Source: an uncultured Prolixibacteraceae bacterium (GTDB taxonomy: Bacteria > Bacteroidota > Bacteroidia > Bacteroidales > Prolixibacteraceae). From it: a stretch of DNA of 35,261 nt. Shown here in pieces: positions 1 through 8,123 of the stretch. The position numbers were made by a program, and so were the translations under genes. Within the stretch, counting starts at the first letter, position 1; each line of letters starts with the position of its first letter. The notes beneath the pieces are model-generated. The model searched no databases, was not told the origin of the DNA, and saw only the letters and a program-made list of their open reading frames with translations. Where the stretch lies: positions 1 through 35,261 of the forward strand of contig CAIPKZ010000399.1 of the NCBI GenBank assembly GCA_903865775.1, written 5' to 3'.

Positions 1-2733
1 ATAATCAGACATCAGGGCAATTTTCATTTTATTGCGGATCTCCAGAATATCTGTCGAAAATTGTTGCTCCTGGCGTACCATGATAACTTTCACGGCCGAA
101 TCACGTTCAGACTCAAGATTTTCAATAGACTGGGTAATGGCAACCTTTTGTTCCTGCTTAAGTGTCGGTGTCTCGGTAACGAATTTCCTGGCCTTCTCGA
201 TCAGGGTGTTATACTTTTGCTGAGTAGCAAGAACCTCTTTCTGGAACTGGTTTAGTTTATCTCCCAGGTGTTTTTCGTCCATAGAATTCATTTCATCCAA
301 AAGCTGCTGGTAGTCCTGGGATATCTTCTTCAGCTTTTCACCGGATTTATTATCGGGGTTCGAAATTTCAGTTTGAAACTTGGCAAGTTCTTTATTTACT
401 GCACTGATCTTTTCCTTAATTCTTAAATAGGCTTCACTTCCTGCTTCGGTACCTTTTAAAGCTGTTTGGTATTTAGAAAGTTTGGCTTCAAGTTGATCCA
501 TTGATTTGCCTGTAATTTTGTCCCCGGTTGATTCGGCATTCATGATCGTATCAACCTGTTTTTTTTGTTCGAACAGATTTTTCACATTGTCTTTCAACCT
601 ACCAACTTGTCCATTAATTCCTTCTGCTGCTTTAGCTGCATTTTCCGCGGCATATTCATCCATTGTATAAGAACTAAAGGCAGCTTTGACCGTTTGCCAG
701 TAAGTCACCCGTTTATTATCAGATTCAATTAGCGCTGCCTTCATTTGCAAAACTTTAAGGTCGCTCTGAGCCATTTTTAGATTGAGATCAATTTTATCCT
801 GAAGGTTTTGTTTTTCCTGAGCAGATAATGTGTTTAGCCGTTCAACTGATTTGGCAATCCTATTATTAGAATCTTCCAATTTATTATTCACCGAAATAGC
901 CTGGTTCTGAACGGTAACCCTCTCCTGCTCTCTTTTGACGGCTTCAGCGCTATTCTGTTCATAAAGCGTAATTGCAGCAATTGCACCAGTGATCAAACCA
1001 ATAAAGGCGCCAATTGGATTTGCAAGAATAGCCGTGTTCCATGCCCATTGCCAGGCTGTTGCTAATTGACTAGCCATAGCCGCCCTGGAGGTAAACGCTG
1101 TCATAATTGCAGTTTGAACAGCACTTGCCTTTTCTGTAAGTGTTTTCTTTATAGTTAGTCCGATGCCTTCCTTCAGTAGCAAATTATTTAACACAGTGAC
1201 CTGCATTTTTTTTGTTTCGGCGGCAATCCAGTATCCGGAAACTCCAATAATTGCAACTATAGCTACCCTATATTTGTCAATAAATGCAGGAATGTTTTTT
1301 AATCCCTCGATAACCTGCACCGCACCATACACAATATTTTTAAAGAATTCCTGAACACCCTGAAGGGTAATGAGTTTGTAAAACTCCTTACTCAGTTTAT
1401 CCAGGGTTGCTCCGAGCGTCTCATTTTTTACTTTAAACTCACCTAGTATCGATTCTGTCCCTAATAAACTAACCCCGGCCAGCTCGATCTTTTCTTCCAG
1501 CGTTTTAGTATTTTCACTGAGCTTTGCAAATACCTCACTGGCTCCAGATCCCTCTACTCCCAACTCCTTGATAATTCCACCTAGTAATGTTGCACTCTGG
1601 CCACCTCGTTTCGAACCTTCGACAACCTTGGTAAATGCACCCATCAGATCAGAATTTACAAGGGCTGTAAATTCCTTGATTGGCATCCCGGCGATCTTCG
1701 CAAAATCGCTGGTATTGGTTACCATTTTCTGAAGAATCTTGGTAATGGCAGTGCCACCACGCTCTGTTGATACGTTAAGTTCCTGGAGTGTCGCAGACAG
1801 TCCAAGAACTTGATCGGAAGTTAAACCCAATGGTATTCCTATACCACCAATACGGTTGGCAAAATCAGCGATTACCGGGGCAGTAGCAAAGCCGGCAGCT
1901 CCAAGTTCGTTCACAGCGTTACCAATGCGTAGCATATCCTGGTCAACCTGCGTTGACTTCACATCAGTGAGAACATTCCGGAGTGTACCCAACGTCTTGG
2001 CAACTTCTTCGGCGCCACCTGTAATTTCATCACCCAGGGCAACATTCAATTTATCAATGGCCTCAACAAACCCATAAACTTGATCTTTGCTGATATCAAG
2101 TTGTCCTGCCACCACTGCCATTTGCCGGAGATCCTGTCTTGATGTTCTGGTATCGATCTTGCCAAGTTGTGTATTTAGGTTCTCCACTTCTTCGGCAGAA
2201 AGTTTTGTTGTTTTCTGGATATCAGCCAGGGAATCTGACAGCTCACCACTGCTGGTAATAAATTGCTTAATGGTGTACATGGTCCCGGTTAAAGCAGCTG
2301 TAAAAGTTGCACCCATTGCAAAATACCTGTTAAACCCATCGGCAAGCTTTCCCCACGACATCCCGGTTCCTTTGGAGGCCGAATTCAGCTCATTAATCCT
2401 TTGCTGAGTTTCTTTAAGTTCTGCTTGTAAAATTTTATACTGCTTGGTATTTGGACGCATATTATTGATGGAAAGATTCAGCTCATTTACATGCTGTTTC
2501 AATTCCTTCATTGTCATTCCGGTAATCCCAATTTCCCTTTTGAGATTATCCATTTTTACTTTGATCCCATCAATCTCCGCCGACTTATCAATATACTCCT
2601 GGGTACCTTTGGTCATACCCTTAAGTTCCTTATTCGCCTTTTTCAATTCATCATCGAGTTTCCGCATTTCAGCGCGGGCCTTGTCGTTCTCGATAATTAT
2701 CTGGAGCTGTACTTTGTCAATGCTGAGTGCCAT
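1..2733 (-). CDS. Phage tail tape measure protein (3' end outside window)
   Basis: The frame stays open from the ATG at 2731-2733 to base 1, giving 911 codons with no stop, so the C-terminus lies outside the window. The first ~110 residues are coiled coil, starting MALSIDKVQLQIIIENDKAR and rich in K/E/L heptads. Next comes a TP901-type tape measure core, very roughly residues 130-350, with the stretch ELGAAGFATAPVIADFANRI and the motif GLTSDQVLGLSATL. Two hydrophobic segments follow (VAIVAIIGVSGYWIA and NPIGAFIGLITGAIAAITLY), then a second long coiled coil. This matches tape measure proteins, which set tail length and line the tail tube for DNA entry. It starts 4 bp after the stop of the gene ending at 2738, so the two are probably co-transcribed. 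The family is clear; siphovirus versus myovirus cannot be decided because the baseplate genes are not in view. Confidence 0.93.
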   Translation of the reverse strand, partial: MALSIDKVQLQIIIENDKARAEMRKLDDELKKANKELKGMTKGTQEYIDKSAEIDGIKVKMDNLKREIGITGMTMKELKQHVNELNLSINNMRPNTKQYKILQAELKETQQRINELNSASKGTGMSWGKLADGFNRYFAMGATFTAALTGTMYTIKQFITSSGELSDSLADIQKTTKLSAEEVENLNTQLGKIDTRTSRQDLRQMAVVAGQLDISKDQVYGFVEAIDKLNVALGDEITGGAEEVAKTLGTLRNVLTDVKSTQVDQDMLRIGNAVNELGAAGFATAPVIADFANRIGGIGIPLGLTSDQVLGLSATLQELNVSTERGGTAITKILQKMVTNTSDFAKIAGMPIKEFTALVNSDLMGAFTKVVEGSKRGGQSATLLGGIIKELGVEGSGASEVFAKLSENTKTLEEKIELAGVSLLGTESILGEFKVKNETLGATLDKLSKEFYKLITLQGVQEFFKNIVYGAVQVIEGLKNIPAFIDKYRVAIVAIIGVSGYWIAAETKKMQVTVLNNLLLKEGIGLTIKKTLTEKASAVQTAIMTAFTSRAAMASQLATAWQWAWNTAILANPIGAFIGLITGAIAAITLYEQNSAEAVKREQERVTVQNQAISVNNKLEDSNNRIAKSVERLNTLSAQEKQNLQDKIDLNLKMAQSDLKVLQMKAALIESDNKRVTYWQTVKAAFSSYTMDEYAAENAAKAAEGINGQVGRLKDNVKNLFEQKKQVDTIMNAESTGDKITGKSMDQLEAKLSKYQTALKGTEAGSEAYLRIKEKISAVNKELAKFQTEISNPDNKSGEKLKKISQDYQQLLDEMNSMDEKHLGDKLNQFQKEVLATQQKYNTLIEKARKFVTETPTLKQEQKVAITQSIENLESERDSAVKVIMVRQEQQFSTDILEIRNKMKIALMSDY

Positions 2734-2737
2734 TTTG

Positions 2738-3187
2738 CTAGATATTTCCTGATTCTAAATTTGCTTTGATTCTTTTGCGCTCCTCATCGGATAATTCGTA
2801 ACCAATAATTCCGATAAGGCGATTGAGTGTACCATAGGCTGTTTTTGCATACCACCTGGTATCCTTTTTCCTTTTCTTAGGCTTTTCACGTTCGCCAATA
2901 ATGATGCGGTTAACAGTGATATTGCGACGTGTTTTGGTGTTTTTGCTGGTGTGGTATTGAATTTCGACCAACCTTCCATGATCAACAAAATTCATCTCGA
3001 GCATGGGAGAATTGCCACTGCTTGTTACAGAGTGACCAATTGATTGTTGAAGTACCCGGGTTTTGTCGTCCTGGTAAAGACGTTTTGCTTCAATCTCCTT
3101 TCGAAACAAATCCGATAGGAATTCACCATGTTCTACAAGCTTCTCCCTTATCCAGGTCAGCTCAATTTCATTGTATTTCCCTTCCAT
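2738..3187 (-). CDS. Hypothetical phage protein upstream of tape measure
   Basis: A 149-residue, strongly basic and charged protein with no signal peptide or membrane segment. The C-terminal half has the basic run EREKPKKRKKDTRW followed by a helical part (YGTLNRLIGIIGYELSDEER). It sits 4 bp upstream of the tape measure gene and just after a terminator (3229-3255). It therefore probably starts a new transcript together with the tape measure gene, or depends on read-through. I do not recognise the family. Position suggests a tail assembly or tail completion role, which is inference only. Confidence 0.75.
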   Translation of the reverse strand: MEGKYNEIELTWIREKLVEHGEFLSDLFRKEIEAKRLYQDDKTRVLQQSIGHSVTSSGNSPMLEMNFVDHGRLVEIQYHTSKNTKTRRNITVNRIIIGEREKPKKRKKDTRWYAKTAYGTLNRLIGIIGYELSDEERKRIKANLESGNI

Positions 3188-3228
3188 TCTACAATGTTAA
3201 TTGACAAGTAAATGAGGGGAAAGGACAT

Positions 3229-3256
3229 AAAAAAAGCCCCCGATTGGAGGCTTTTC
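3229..3256 (-). terminator. Rho-independent terminator
   Basis: Read on the minus strand: AAAAGCC, a further C/G pair region, a short loop, then GGGGGCTTTTTTT. The stem pairs 3232-3238 with 3249-3255 and ends in a U tract. It lies 11 bp after the stop of the gene at 3267-3494 and before the gene starting at 3187, so it splits the late operon. Confidence 0.85.
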
Positions 3257-3266
3257 AAAACTCGAC

Positions 3267-3494
3267 TTAATCATCTTCTGGCAAACCGGGTTCACCGGTT
3301 ACCTCCCGGAATTCGATATCATTGCCTGGTACATCTATGGCATAATAGAAATCGTCATCAACCACAACTAATCTCATCATATCCTCAGTGACCACCAATT
3401 TCCATAACGATTCTTCCTCTATTATAAAATAACCATTGTCACTGCCCTTTTTTACCGGGGTTAAATTCCTGAAGTACCTAGTTCCTGAACTCAT
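3267..3494 (-). CDS. Small acidic hypothetical protein
   Basis: 75 residues, very acidic, ending GEPGLPEDD. The middle section (LVVVDDDFYYAIDVPGND) looks like a beta-rich small domain. It overlaps the upstream gene's stop by 17 bp (start at 3494, upstream stop at 3478), which indicates translational coupling in a cluster of three tiny genes (3995-3267). The cluster is followed by a strong terminator. Function not recognised. Confidence 0.7.
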   Translation of the reverse strand: MSSGTRYFRNLTPVKKGSDNGYFIIEEESLWKLVVTEDMMRLVVVDDDFYYAIDVPGNDIEFREVTGEPGLPEDD

Positions 3495-3723
3495 TAATCA
3501 CCTCCTTCCCTTTGTGAAGAAATGTTTCGGTAAACTTCGATCGGATGTTGATGGACAGGCATTCATCGGTTACCTCATTGTAAAGAATGATTGTTTCCTC
3601 ACCATTTTCAGTATCAACCATGCGTTTGCACATATGCCCCGGCATGGTGCGTTGAATGTGATCGGCCAGCAGCAGAATTTTCCGGTGGGCCTCGGCTACA
3701 GGGATGTTCTTAATTTCTGTCAT
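3478..3723 (-). CDS. Small hypothetical protein
   Basis: 81 residues, mixed charge, no membrane segment. N-terminus MTEIKNIPVAEAHRKILLLA is likely helical. Its ATG overlaps the stop of the preceding gene (ATGA-type overlap at 3720-3723), so the pair is translationally coupled. Second gene of the three-gene cluster 3995-3267. Function not recognised. Confidence 0.7.
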   Translation of the reverse strand: MTEIKNIPVAEAHRKILLLADHIQRTMPGHMCKRMVDTENGEETIILYNEVTDECLSINIRSKFTETFLHKGKEVINEFRN

Positions 3724-3995
3724 TCCTGTAAGGTTTTGTGGTTTGCAACAAATTCTTCCATGTCCCTGAAGGTATCAGCAAACAAGTACAAGCTTGATAC
3801 AATTTTCTTGAATTCGCTTACCGGGGCGTCCTCAGAAAAATAGAGCGTAATAAACCTTGCGGCTTCGTTAAGCTCCTCTGAAACTTCATAAAATCCTTCG
3901 AATTGTTCTGCCAGGTCGAAAAGTGGCTGAATGTTTACATGCCTTCTGGTGGAAGGGTTCATGACCAGTACTGGTCCATTTTCATTTTTTGACAT
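3720..3995 (-). CDS. Small hypothetical protein
   Basis: 91 residues, acidic and largely helical (FDLAEQFEGFYEVSEELNEA; VSSLYLFADTFRDMEEFVA). It is the first gene of a coupled three-gene cluster. Its start lies 11 bp downstream of a large three-way-junction hairpin (4007-4095), which would form the 5' leader of this mRNA and may control it. Function not recognised. Confidence 0.72.
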   Translation of the reverse strand: MSKNENGPVLVMNPSTRRHVNIQPLFDLAEQFEGFYEVSEELNEAARFITLYFSEDAPVSEFKKIVSSLYLFADTFRDMEEFVANHKTLQE

Positions 3996-4006
3996 TTAAG
4001 TTCTCC

Positions 4007-4095
4007 TTAAATGGGAAATTCCCTGCTCCGCCTAGAGGCCCGCCAAGGCCTTTCCTCTCTTGCGAGAGAACGGAACAGGGAATTTCCCTATTTAA
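4007..4095 (-). ncRNA. Structured RNA element or leader (three-way junction)
   Basis: The outer stem pairs TTAAAT+GGGAAATTCCCTG (4007-4025) with CAGGGAATTTCCC+T+ATTTAA (4076-4095): 19 bp with one bulged base. Inside are two smaller hairpins, GGCC/GGCC (4037-4040 with 4047-4050) and CTCTC-TTGC-GAGAG (4055-4068). It lies between the gene at 4232-4759 and the gene starting at 3995. There is no U tract on either side, so it is not an ordinary terminator. It could be a cis-regulatory leader, a small RNA, a processing site or a DNA-level structure; the sequence does not say which. Confidence 0.55.
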
Positions 4096-4231
4096 GTTTT
4101 GAATTATCGATCTCATTGGTTGGCGGTTAACTAGGATGACAACTCTATGTTGTCATTACTGAGTGCAAATATAAGCCTGTTAAATCGAAAATCAATGTTG
4201 GATTCTAAAATATTTTACGGACTGTAAAATA

Positions 4232-4759
4232 TCAGCTTTCATTCCCATCAACTCCCCAAATAGTCATTGAAAGTTCTGAATCAATACGTGAAATCATTAA
4301 TGGATATTCATATTTATCGGAATCGCTCCAACTACGGCCAAAAAGTCCATATTCATCATTGGGATCCATCTCCTTTATGTCATTAGAATTAAAAGCCGCC
4401 TTATTGTCTGAATCATGCCCGTAAATAAGAAATAGATCATTTACAAGCGCTCTCAGCTTATTAATACTAATTGATCTTATTCCTTCAACTGTTAATGAAA
4501 TGTTTTTCTTTCCATTATTGAAAACTACAACCTCCATATAATCAAATATCCCCAATAATTTATCATTGTATCTTTTTCTATACTTAATTATTGGTTCATT
4601 TACGGTATTAAACTCATCAGAACCTTTAATGAACGTTTCGTCAGGTAATGATCTCAAATCGAACTCGAAAAAATCAAATATTGTTCGTTTTATTTTTTGC
4701 TCCTTTTTTGTTGTATCCAAAGACTCACTTTTGTTGAATAATTTTCCAAATAGTCCCAT
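4232..4759 (-). CDS. Hypothetical protein sharing an MGLFGKLF N-terminus with its neighbour
   Basis: 175 residues. It begins MGLFGKLFNKSE, almost the same as the start of the adjacent exonuclease gene (MGLFGKLFGSTK), followed in both by a polar linker. The rest is an acidic alpha/beta domain I cannot assign; it contains LTVEGIRSISINKLRALVND and ends in MTIWGVDGNES. The gene is visibly AT-richer than the structural genes. With the exonuclease gene it lies between the terminator at 5958-5986 and the hairpin at 4007-4095, which suggests a moron-like inserted pair. The shared amphipathic N-terminus may target both proteins to the same place; this is inference. Confidence 0.75.
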   Translation of the reverse strand: MGLFGKLFNKSESLDTTKKEQKIKRTIFDFFEFDLRSLPDETFIKGSDEFNTVNEPIIKYRKRYNDKLLGIFDYMEVVVFNNGKKNISLTVEGIRSISINKLRALVNDLFLIYGHDSDNKAAFNSNDIKEMDPNDEYGLFGRSWSDSDKYEYPLMISRIDSELSMTIWGVDGNES

Positions 4760-4807
4760 AGTTTTTAATCTTTATTTGTTCTTTTTAATTACGTGTGAAT
4801 AGTATTT

Positions 4808-5893
4808 TTACTTTGATTTTTTGGCCGCGGTAAATACCTTAATAAAATGTTTTTCATTCAGCATTTTGATTGGGGATCCAGATGATTGCATTTCAATAAT
4901 TTTATCAAGCTTTGATGGTCCTGGATCACTTCCTACCAGCACATAATCAGTTTTTGAACTGATGGATTTGACTATAGAAGCCCCCATTACAGTTAAATAT
5001 GCAATAATTTCTTCTCGAGAGAATTGTTGAAATACGCCAGTGATAACAATTTTCTTGTTATTGTAAGGATTATCCTGGTTAAAATCATCTGCCGTTTCGT
5101 ATATAACTGGCTTTTCAATTGGTTTCTCCCAGAAACTTAAATATGAACTGGAAAAGTAAACAGGATCAAAGGAGTGTTTCATATTTATCATTCTAGCCAA
5201 ACAGCTTGCTGTGTATGCGGCATCGAATAATGCATTATGTGCAACTGTAATTTGGTAACCATCATATAAAAAGGAAACTAAATTTGGTAGTGAAACTTTG
5301 GAAGTGTTATGATAATACTTACCAAATTTCACAAGATCATCACGAGCAATAATCTTTGCACCATTTTCCATTGTGCATATAATCGTTTTGTCAGTTAATC
5401 TCCGAATCATACCATGCCGATATATCTCAGATTCTACAATTGGGATATCAAATAAAGCATGATGAGCTACAATAAACTCAGCATTATTTAAATCTTGCAT
5501 GAAATCCGTTATGGCTGACATAGTAGATACTCCATTTGCTTTAACGAAATCATCAGTGATGCCATGAATGTGTGTAGTTTTCTGAGGGATTGGAATACAA
5601 TCAGTGCAATAATAGTTCTTGAATCCAATCAAATCTGCATTTTTATCTATGATTATCCATGCAATTTGGACTATTCTTGGCCAATTTTCAACATCCCAAG
5701 GATGTGCATCTCTTTTTTTGGGTAGACCAGTAGTTTCAATATCGACAATAATGAATTTACCAACATTATTAATACTCTTGAAAAAATCCACATCTCCAAC
5801 TTTTACCTTTTCTTCAGGTATTTTATCTGTAATTGGTACATGAGTATCTTCATTTGATTTTGTACTTCCAAATAACTTTCCGAATAGTCCCAT
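4808..5893 (-). CDS. DEDDh 3'-5' exonuclease (DnaQ-like) with C-terminal BRCT domain
   Basis: 361 residues. After MGLFGKLFGSTK and a linker comes an RNase T/DnaQ-type exonuclease. Exo I is IIVDIETTGL (D51, E53), Exo II is VAHHALFDI (H144-D149) and Exo III is VAHNALFDA (H219, D224). All the usual metal ligands are present. Residues ~278-355 form a BRCT domain (KKIVITGVFQQFSREEI, then VMGASIVKSISSKTDYVLVG), as found in DNA ligase and in some bacterial DnaQ-like proteins. The likely role is 3'-5' exonuclease action on DNA or RNA ends in the cytoplasm. It is not a usual late gene and is AT-rich. It follows a terminator, so it probably has its own promoter, and is likely a moron for DNA processing or interference with the host. 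The domain call is firm; the biological role is not. Confidence 0.88.
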   Translation of the reverse strand: MGLFGKLFGSTKSNEDTHVPITDKIPEEKVKVGDVDFFKSINNVGKFIIVDIETTGLPKKRDAHPWDVENWPRIVQIAWIIIDKNADLIGFKNYYCTDCIPIPQKTTHIHGITDDFVKANGVSTMSAITDFMQDLNNAEFIVAHHALFDIPIVESEIYRHGMIRRLTDKTIICTMENGAKIIARDDLVKFGKYYHNTSKVSLPNLVSFLYDGYQITVAHNALFDAAYTASCLARMINMKHSFDPVYFSSSYLSFWEKPIEKPVIYETADDFNQDNPYNNKKIVITGVFQQFSREEIIAYLTVMGASIVKSISSKTDYVLVGSDPGPSKLDKIIEMQSSGSPIKMLNEKHFIKVFTAAKKSK

Positions 5894-5957
5894 GAGTTTT
5901 AATATTAAGTATTTGCGTAATATTCACATTACGTAAATAATTGAATTTTGTTTCAAT

Positions 5958-5986
5958 AAAAAAGCCGGAGACCAACCCCGGCTTTT
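5958..5986 (-). terminator. Rho-independent terminator after the lipoprotein gene
   Basis: Minus-strand hairpin AAAAGCCGG...CCGGCTTTT (arms 5960-5968 and 5978-5986), running into a T tract. It ends the lysis operon after the gene stopping at 6034 and isolates the exonuclease pair. Confidence 0.85.
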
Positions 5987-6033
5987 CAACTTTTAAATCG
6001 TGAGAATCAAACAATGGGGGCAAGCCCCACAAC

Positions 6034-6654
6034 TTAAGGTACCTTTCTGGGCTTCCAGAGCCGTTTGGTAAAGGTAAAAAACACATCCTTATGAATTGCA
6101 TCGTAGGCCACAGAATACGAACAGTTATTCCTCAGCAACATCATGGAGGGCCCAATACCGAACTCCCTGAACGATCTTCCTACGGTCAGTCCGGCGTATA
6201 GACCAACCGGATTAAACCCTGAATTCGGGAAAGTTGTATTGTTATTGATTGTTACCGGCCTGCGATTAATAAATACCAGGGTACCACCGAGAAGCTGATT
6301 CATGAATACGGTATCGATCACACCGATAAAGGCGTTTGAATCATCCTGCAAAGTTCTTTCATACACCAGTTTCATGGCAAACATTTGCAGGATCTTATTC
6401 GTATCTACTTCGAAATAACACCATCTGGTAGTTCCTGTGTCACGATACTTTGGGTACCATCGAACTGTGACAGAATCAACGTGAGAAGGCACCGGTTTCG
6501 GAATATAGGTTACCTGGGGTTTCTGATCACCAGGAATAACGGTGGTAGCTGTTTGTGGTGTAGATAAATCACTCCTGCGGCTGCAAGTGATCACCGAAAC
6601 AGTGAGCAAAGCAGCCAGCAGGAAAGATATAATTTGCCAGGGCAAGGATTTCAT
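6034..6654 (-). CDS. Putative phage lipoprotein (possible spanin)
   Basis: 206 residues. It begins with a lipoprotein signal (MKSLPWQIISFLLAALL then SVITCS), putting the lipidated cysteine near residue 24. A proline-rich stretch (IPKPVPSHVD) follows, then a beta-rich C-terminal domain. It is the last gene of a module also holding a GH108-type endolysin and two membrane proteins, and a terminator follows. In Gram-negative hosts this position is typical of outer-membrane spanin subunits, so a role in outer-membrane disruption is a reasonable guess. It is longer than a classical Rz1, so it could instead be another surface lipoprotein, for example for superinfection exclusion. Confidence 0.78.
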   Translation of the reverse strand: MKSLPWQIISFLLAALLTVSVITCSRRSDLSTPQTATTVIPGDQKPQVTYIPKPVPSHVDSVTVRWYPKYRDTGTTRWCYFEVDTNKILQMFAMKLVYERTLQDDSNAFIGVIDTVFMNQLLGGTLVFINRRPVTINNNTTFPNSGFNPVGLYAGLTVGRSFREFGIGPSMMLLRNNCSYSVAYDAIHKDVFFTFTKRLWKPRKVP

Positions 6655-6676
6655 GTGTAAATTTTAGTAGTTAGTA

Positions 6677-7195
6677 TCAGCCTTTCCCGGATAGAACATC
6701 CCAGAGCGTCGCCTGATGCGAACCACCTCCTTTCTTCTTGTTCGGTACAAGAAAATGAATGAAATCGGGCAACCAAGTCAGCCATTTATATTTAGAGGCT
6801 GTGGGAAAAAAGTAAATAATAACGCTGATAACTCCATACAAGAGTGAGAGGATAAATTCCCATCCAAGGCCGAAAACGCCCATGGGATCTTTGGGAGGTA
6901 ACTTAGCCGGGTCAATCCAGGCACCAGTAGGGTCAACCTGCAATTGTGAACTGGTGTCCGGCACTGTATCCACAACTTCCGTTGGTGGAAGGCCCGGATC
7001 ATCATTCAACATTGCATATTGGTAATCATTCACAACATAGGAAGCGATCATTTCGGTGTTTACACCAAAATGATCAGTAGCAATGCCATAATCCGAATTA
7101 TGAACTTTACCAGGTGGGCTGCTTTGCGAATCATATGAAGCAAAAAGCATCAAAGTCGCAATAAGAATTCCGGTCAGAAATTTCATTGGTTTCAT
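6677..7195 (-). CDS. Exported membrane-anchored protein of the lysis region
   Basis: 172 residues. There is an N-terminal signal sequence (MKPMKFLTGILIATLMLFAS), a proline/aspartate-rich periplasmic stretch (PPTEVVDTVPDTSS), one strong transmembrane segment near residues 110-130 (FILSLLYGVISVIIYFFP) and a basic tail with KKKGGG. It lies between the endolysin and the lipoprotein. Topology and place fit a lysis accessory protein such as an inner-membrane spanin-like subunit, but no family is recognised. Confidence 0.75.
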   Translation of the reverse strand: MKPMKFLTGILIATLMLFASYDSQSSPPGKVHNSDYGIATDHFGVNTEMIASYVVNDYQYAMLNDDPGLPPTEVVDTVPDTSSQLQVDPTGAWIDPAKLPPKDPMGVFGLGWEFILSLLYGVISVIIYFFPTASKYKWLTWLPDFIHFLVPNKKKGGGSHQATLWDVLSGKG

Positions 7196-7246
7196 TTTTG
7201 ATTGTTTTTGGGTTTATACTGTCCTCCTTTCAGAGGGTGATTTCAT

Positions 7247-7786
7247 TTAAACTTTGCAGGCGTTTACCCGGTTTAACCAACCTTTGCGGAACTTCATAAG
7301 CTTGGGGTTATCCACGCACAGTTCGCTGTAGAACTGAATCCTGGCTTCTACAAAGCAGTTTCCGCAGCTTCCACATTCCAGGCTATTAACTGCCTTTAGT
7401 GTAGCAGGTCCGAATATGCCATCGGGTTTCAGCTTAAGAACCTTTTGGAGCATTTTTATTGACCTGCCTTTGCCTGCATTTACCCCATGATCAAATACAT
7501 GGAGCGCCAGAAAATCGCTGTTGATTTCCTCGATCCGCATAGGCAGGTAGAATTTCTGGTAATAGATGTCCATAGCCTGGTCACGGGTCATAATTTTAAC
7601 ATCGTTCTCGTCAACATCACCATCATGGTCAAAATCGCCCATCGATTTGAGATCATTTTTGAGGCAACCAAGGGTTACGCCGAACTTGGTAGCTCTGCCG
7701 GGATCATCCGGATCATTCGTGTAGCGTTCGCCACCTTCGCGCTGAAGGAGGCCAGGCATAAACTGTAAAAATCTTTTTGTAAACAT
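7247..7786 (-). CDS. Endolysin, GH108-type muramidase with an EF-hand-like insertion
   Basis: 179 residues. The start resembles glycoside hydrolase family 108 lysozymes: LLQREGGERYTNDPDDPG with the catalytic glutamate at E17 in the EGG motif, then RATKFGVTLG. The C-terminal part is peptidoglycan-binding-like (MLQKVLKLKPDGIFGPATL). Between them residues 51-62 form an EF-hand/dockerin-type calcium loop, DFDHDGDVDEND, with D at loop positions 1, 3, 5 and 12 and G at 6. No signal peptide is present, so export should need a holin, and a candidate lies 3 bp upstream. It cleaves peptidoglycan at lysis. Confidence 0.9.
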   Translation of the reverse strand: MFTKRFLQFMPGLLQREGGERYTNDPDDPGRATKFGVTLGCLKNDLKSMGDFDHDGDVDENDVKIMTRDQAMDIYYQKFYLPMRIEEINSDFLALHVFDHGVNAGKGRSIKMLQKVLKLKPDGIFGPATLKAVNSLECGSCGNCFVEARIQFYSELCVDNPKLMKFRKGWLNRVNACKV

Positions 7787-7789
7787 CTG

Positions 7790-8122
7790 TTATGAATTTA
7801 AACCGTGGTTTCTTGCGTGGTTTTTTTCCATGTAGCTCAGGCGTTCGGAGTGATTATCCAGGCGTTTGTCAATTTTGTCGAATTTATCATGAGCCTGTTC
7901 ATTGCGAAGCACCTGTACTTTGCTGTCTGCTTTGAATTCAGCCACATCATCGCGAAGTCCGTCAACCTTTTTCATTAGTTGATTGATAAGATCCTGTACA
8001 GGATTAGAATTCCCGACATCTTTGGAGGCAAAGAAAAATTTATTGATAAAAAATCCAAGGATCAAAAAGAGCCCGGAAATCAGGCTTATCACCAGCCATT
8101 GTTCAAATTCGGTCAGATGCAT
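7790..8122 (-). CDS. Putative holin or membrane-anchored coiled-coil protein
   Basis: 110 residues. There is a single N-terminal transmembrane segment (WLVISLISGLFLILGFFINK), then a long charged coiled coil (MKKVDGLRDDVAEFKADSK; DKRLDNHSERLSYMEK). It sits 3 bp upstream of the endolysin and 1 bp after the preceding gene. This matches single-span holin or inner-membrane spanin proteins. No family signature separates the two options. Confidence 0.75.
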   Translation of the reverse strand: MHLTEFEQWLVISLISGLFLILGFFINKFFFASKDVGNSNPVQDLINQLMKKVDGLRDDVAEFKADSKVQVLRNEQAHDKFDKIDKRLDNHSERLSYMEKNHARNHGLNS

Positions 8123-8123
8123 A

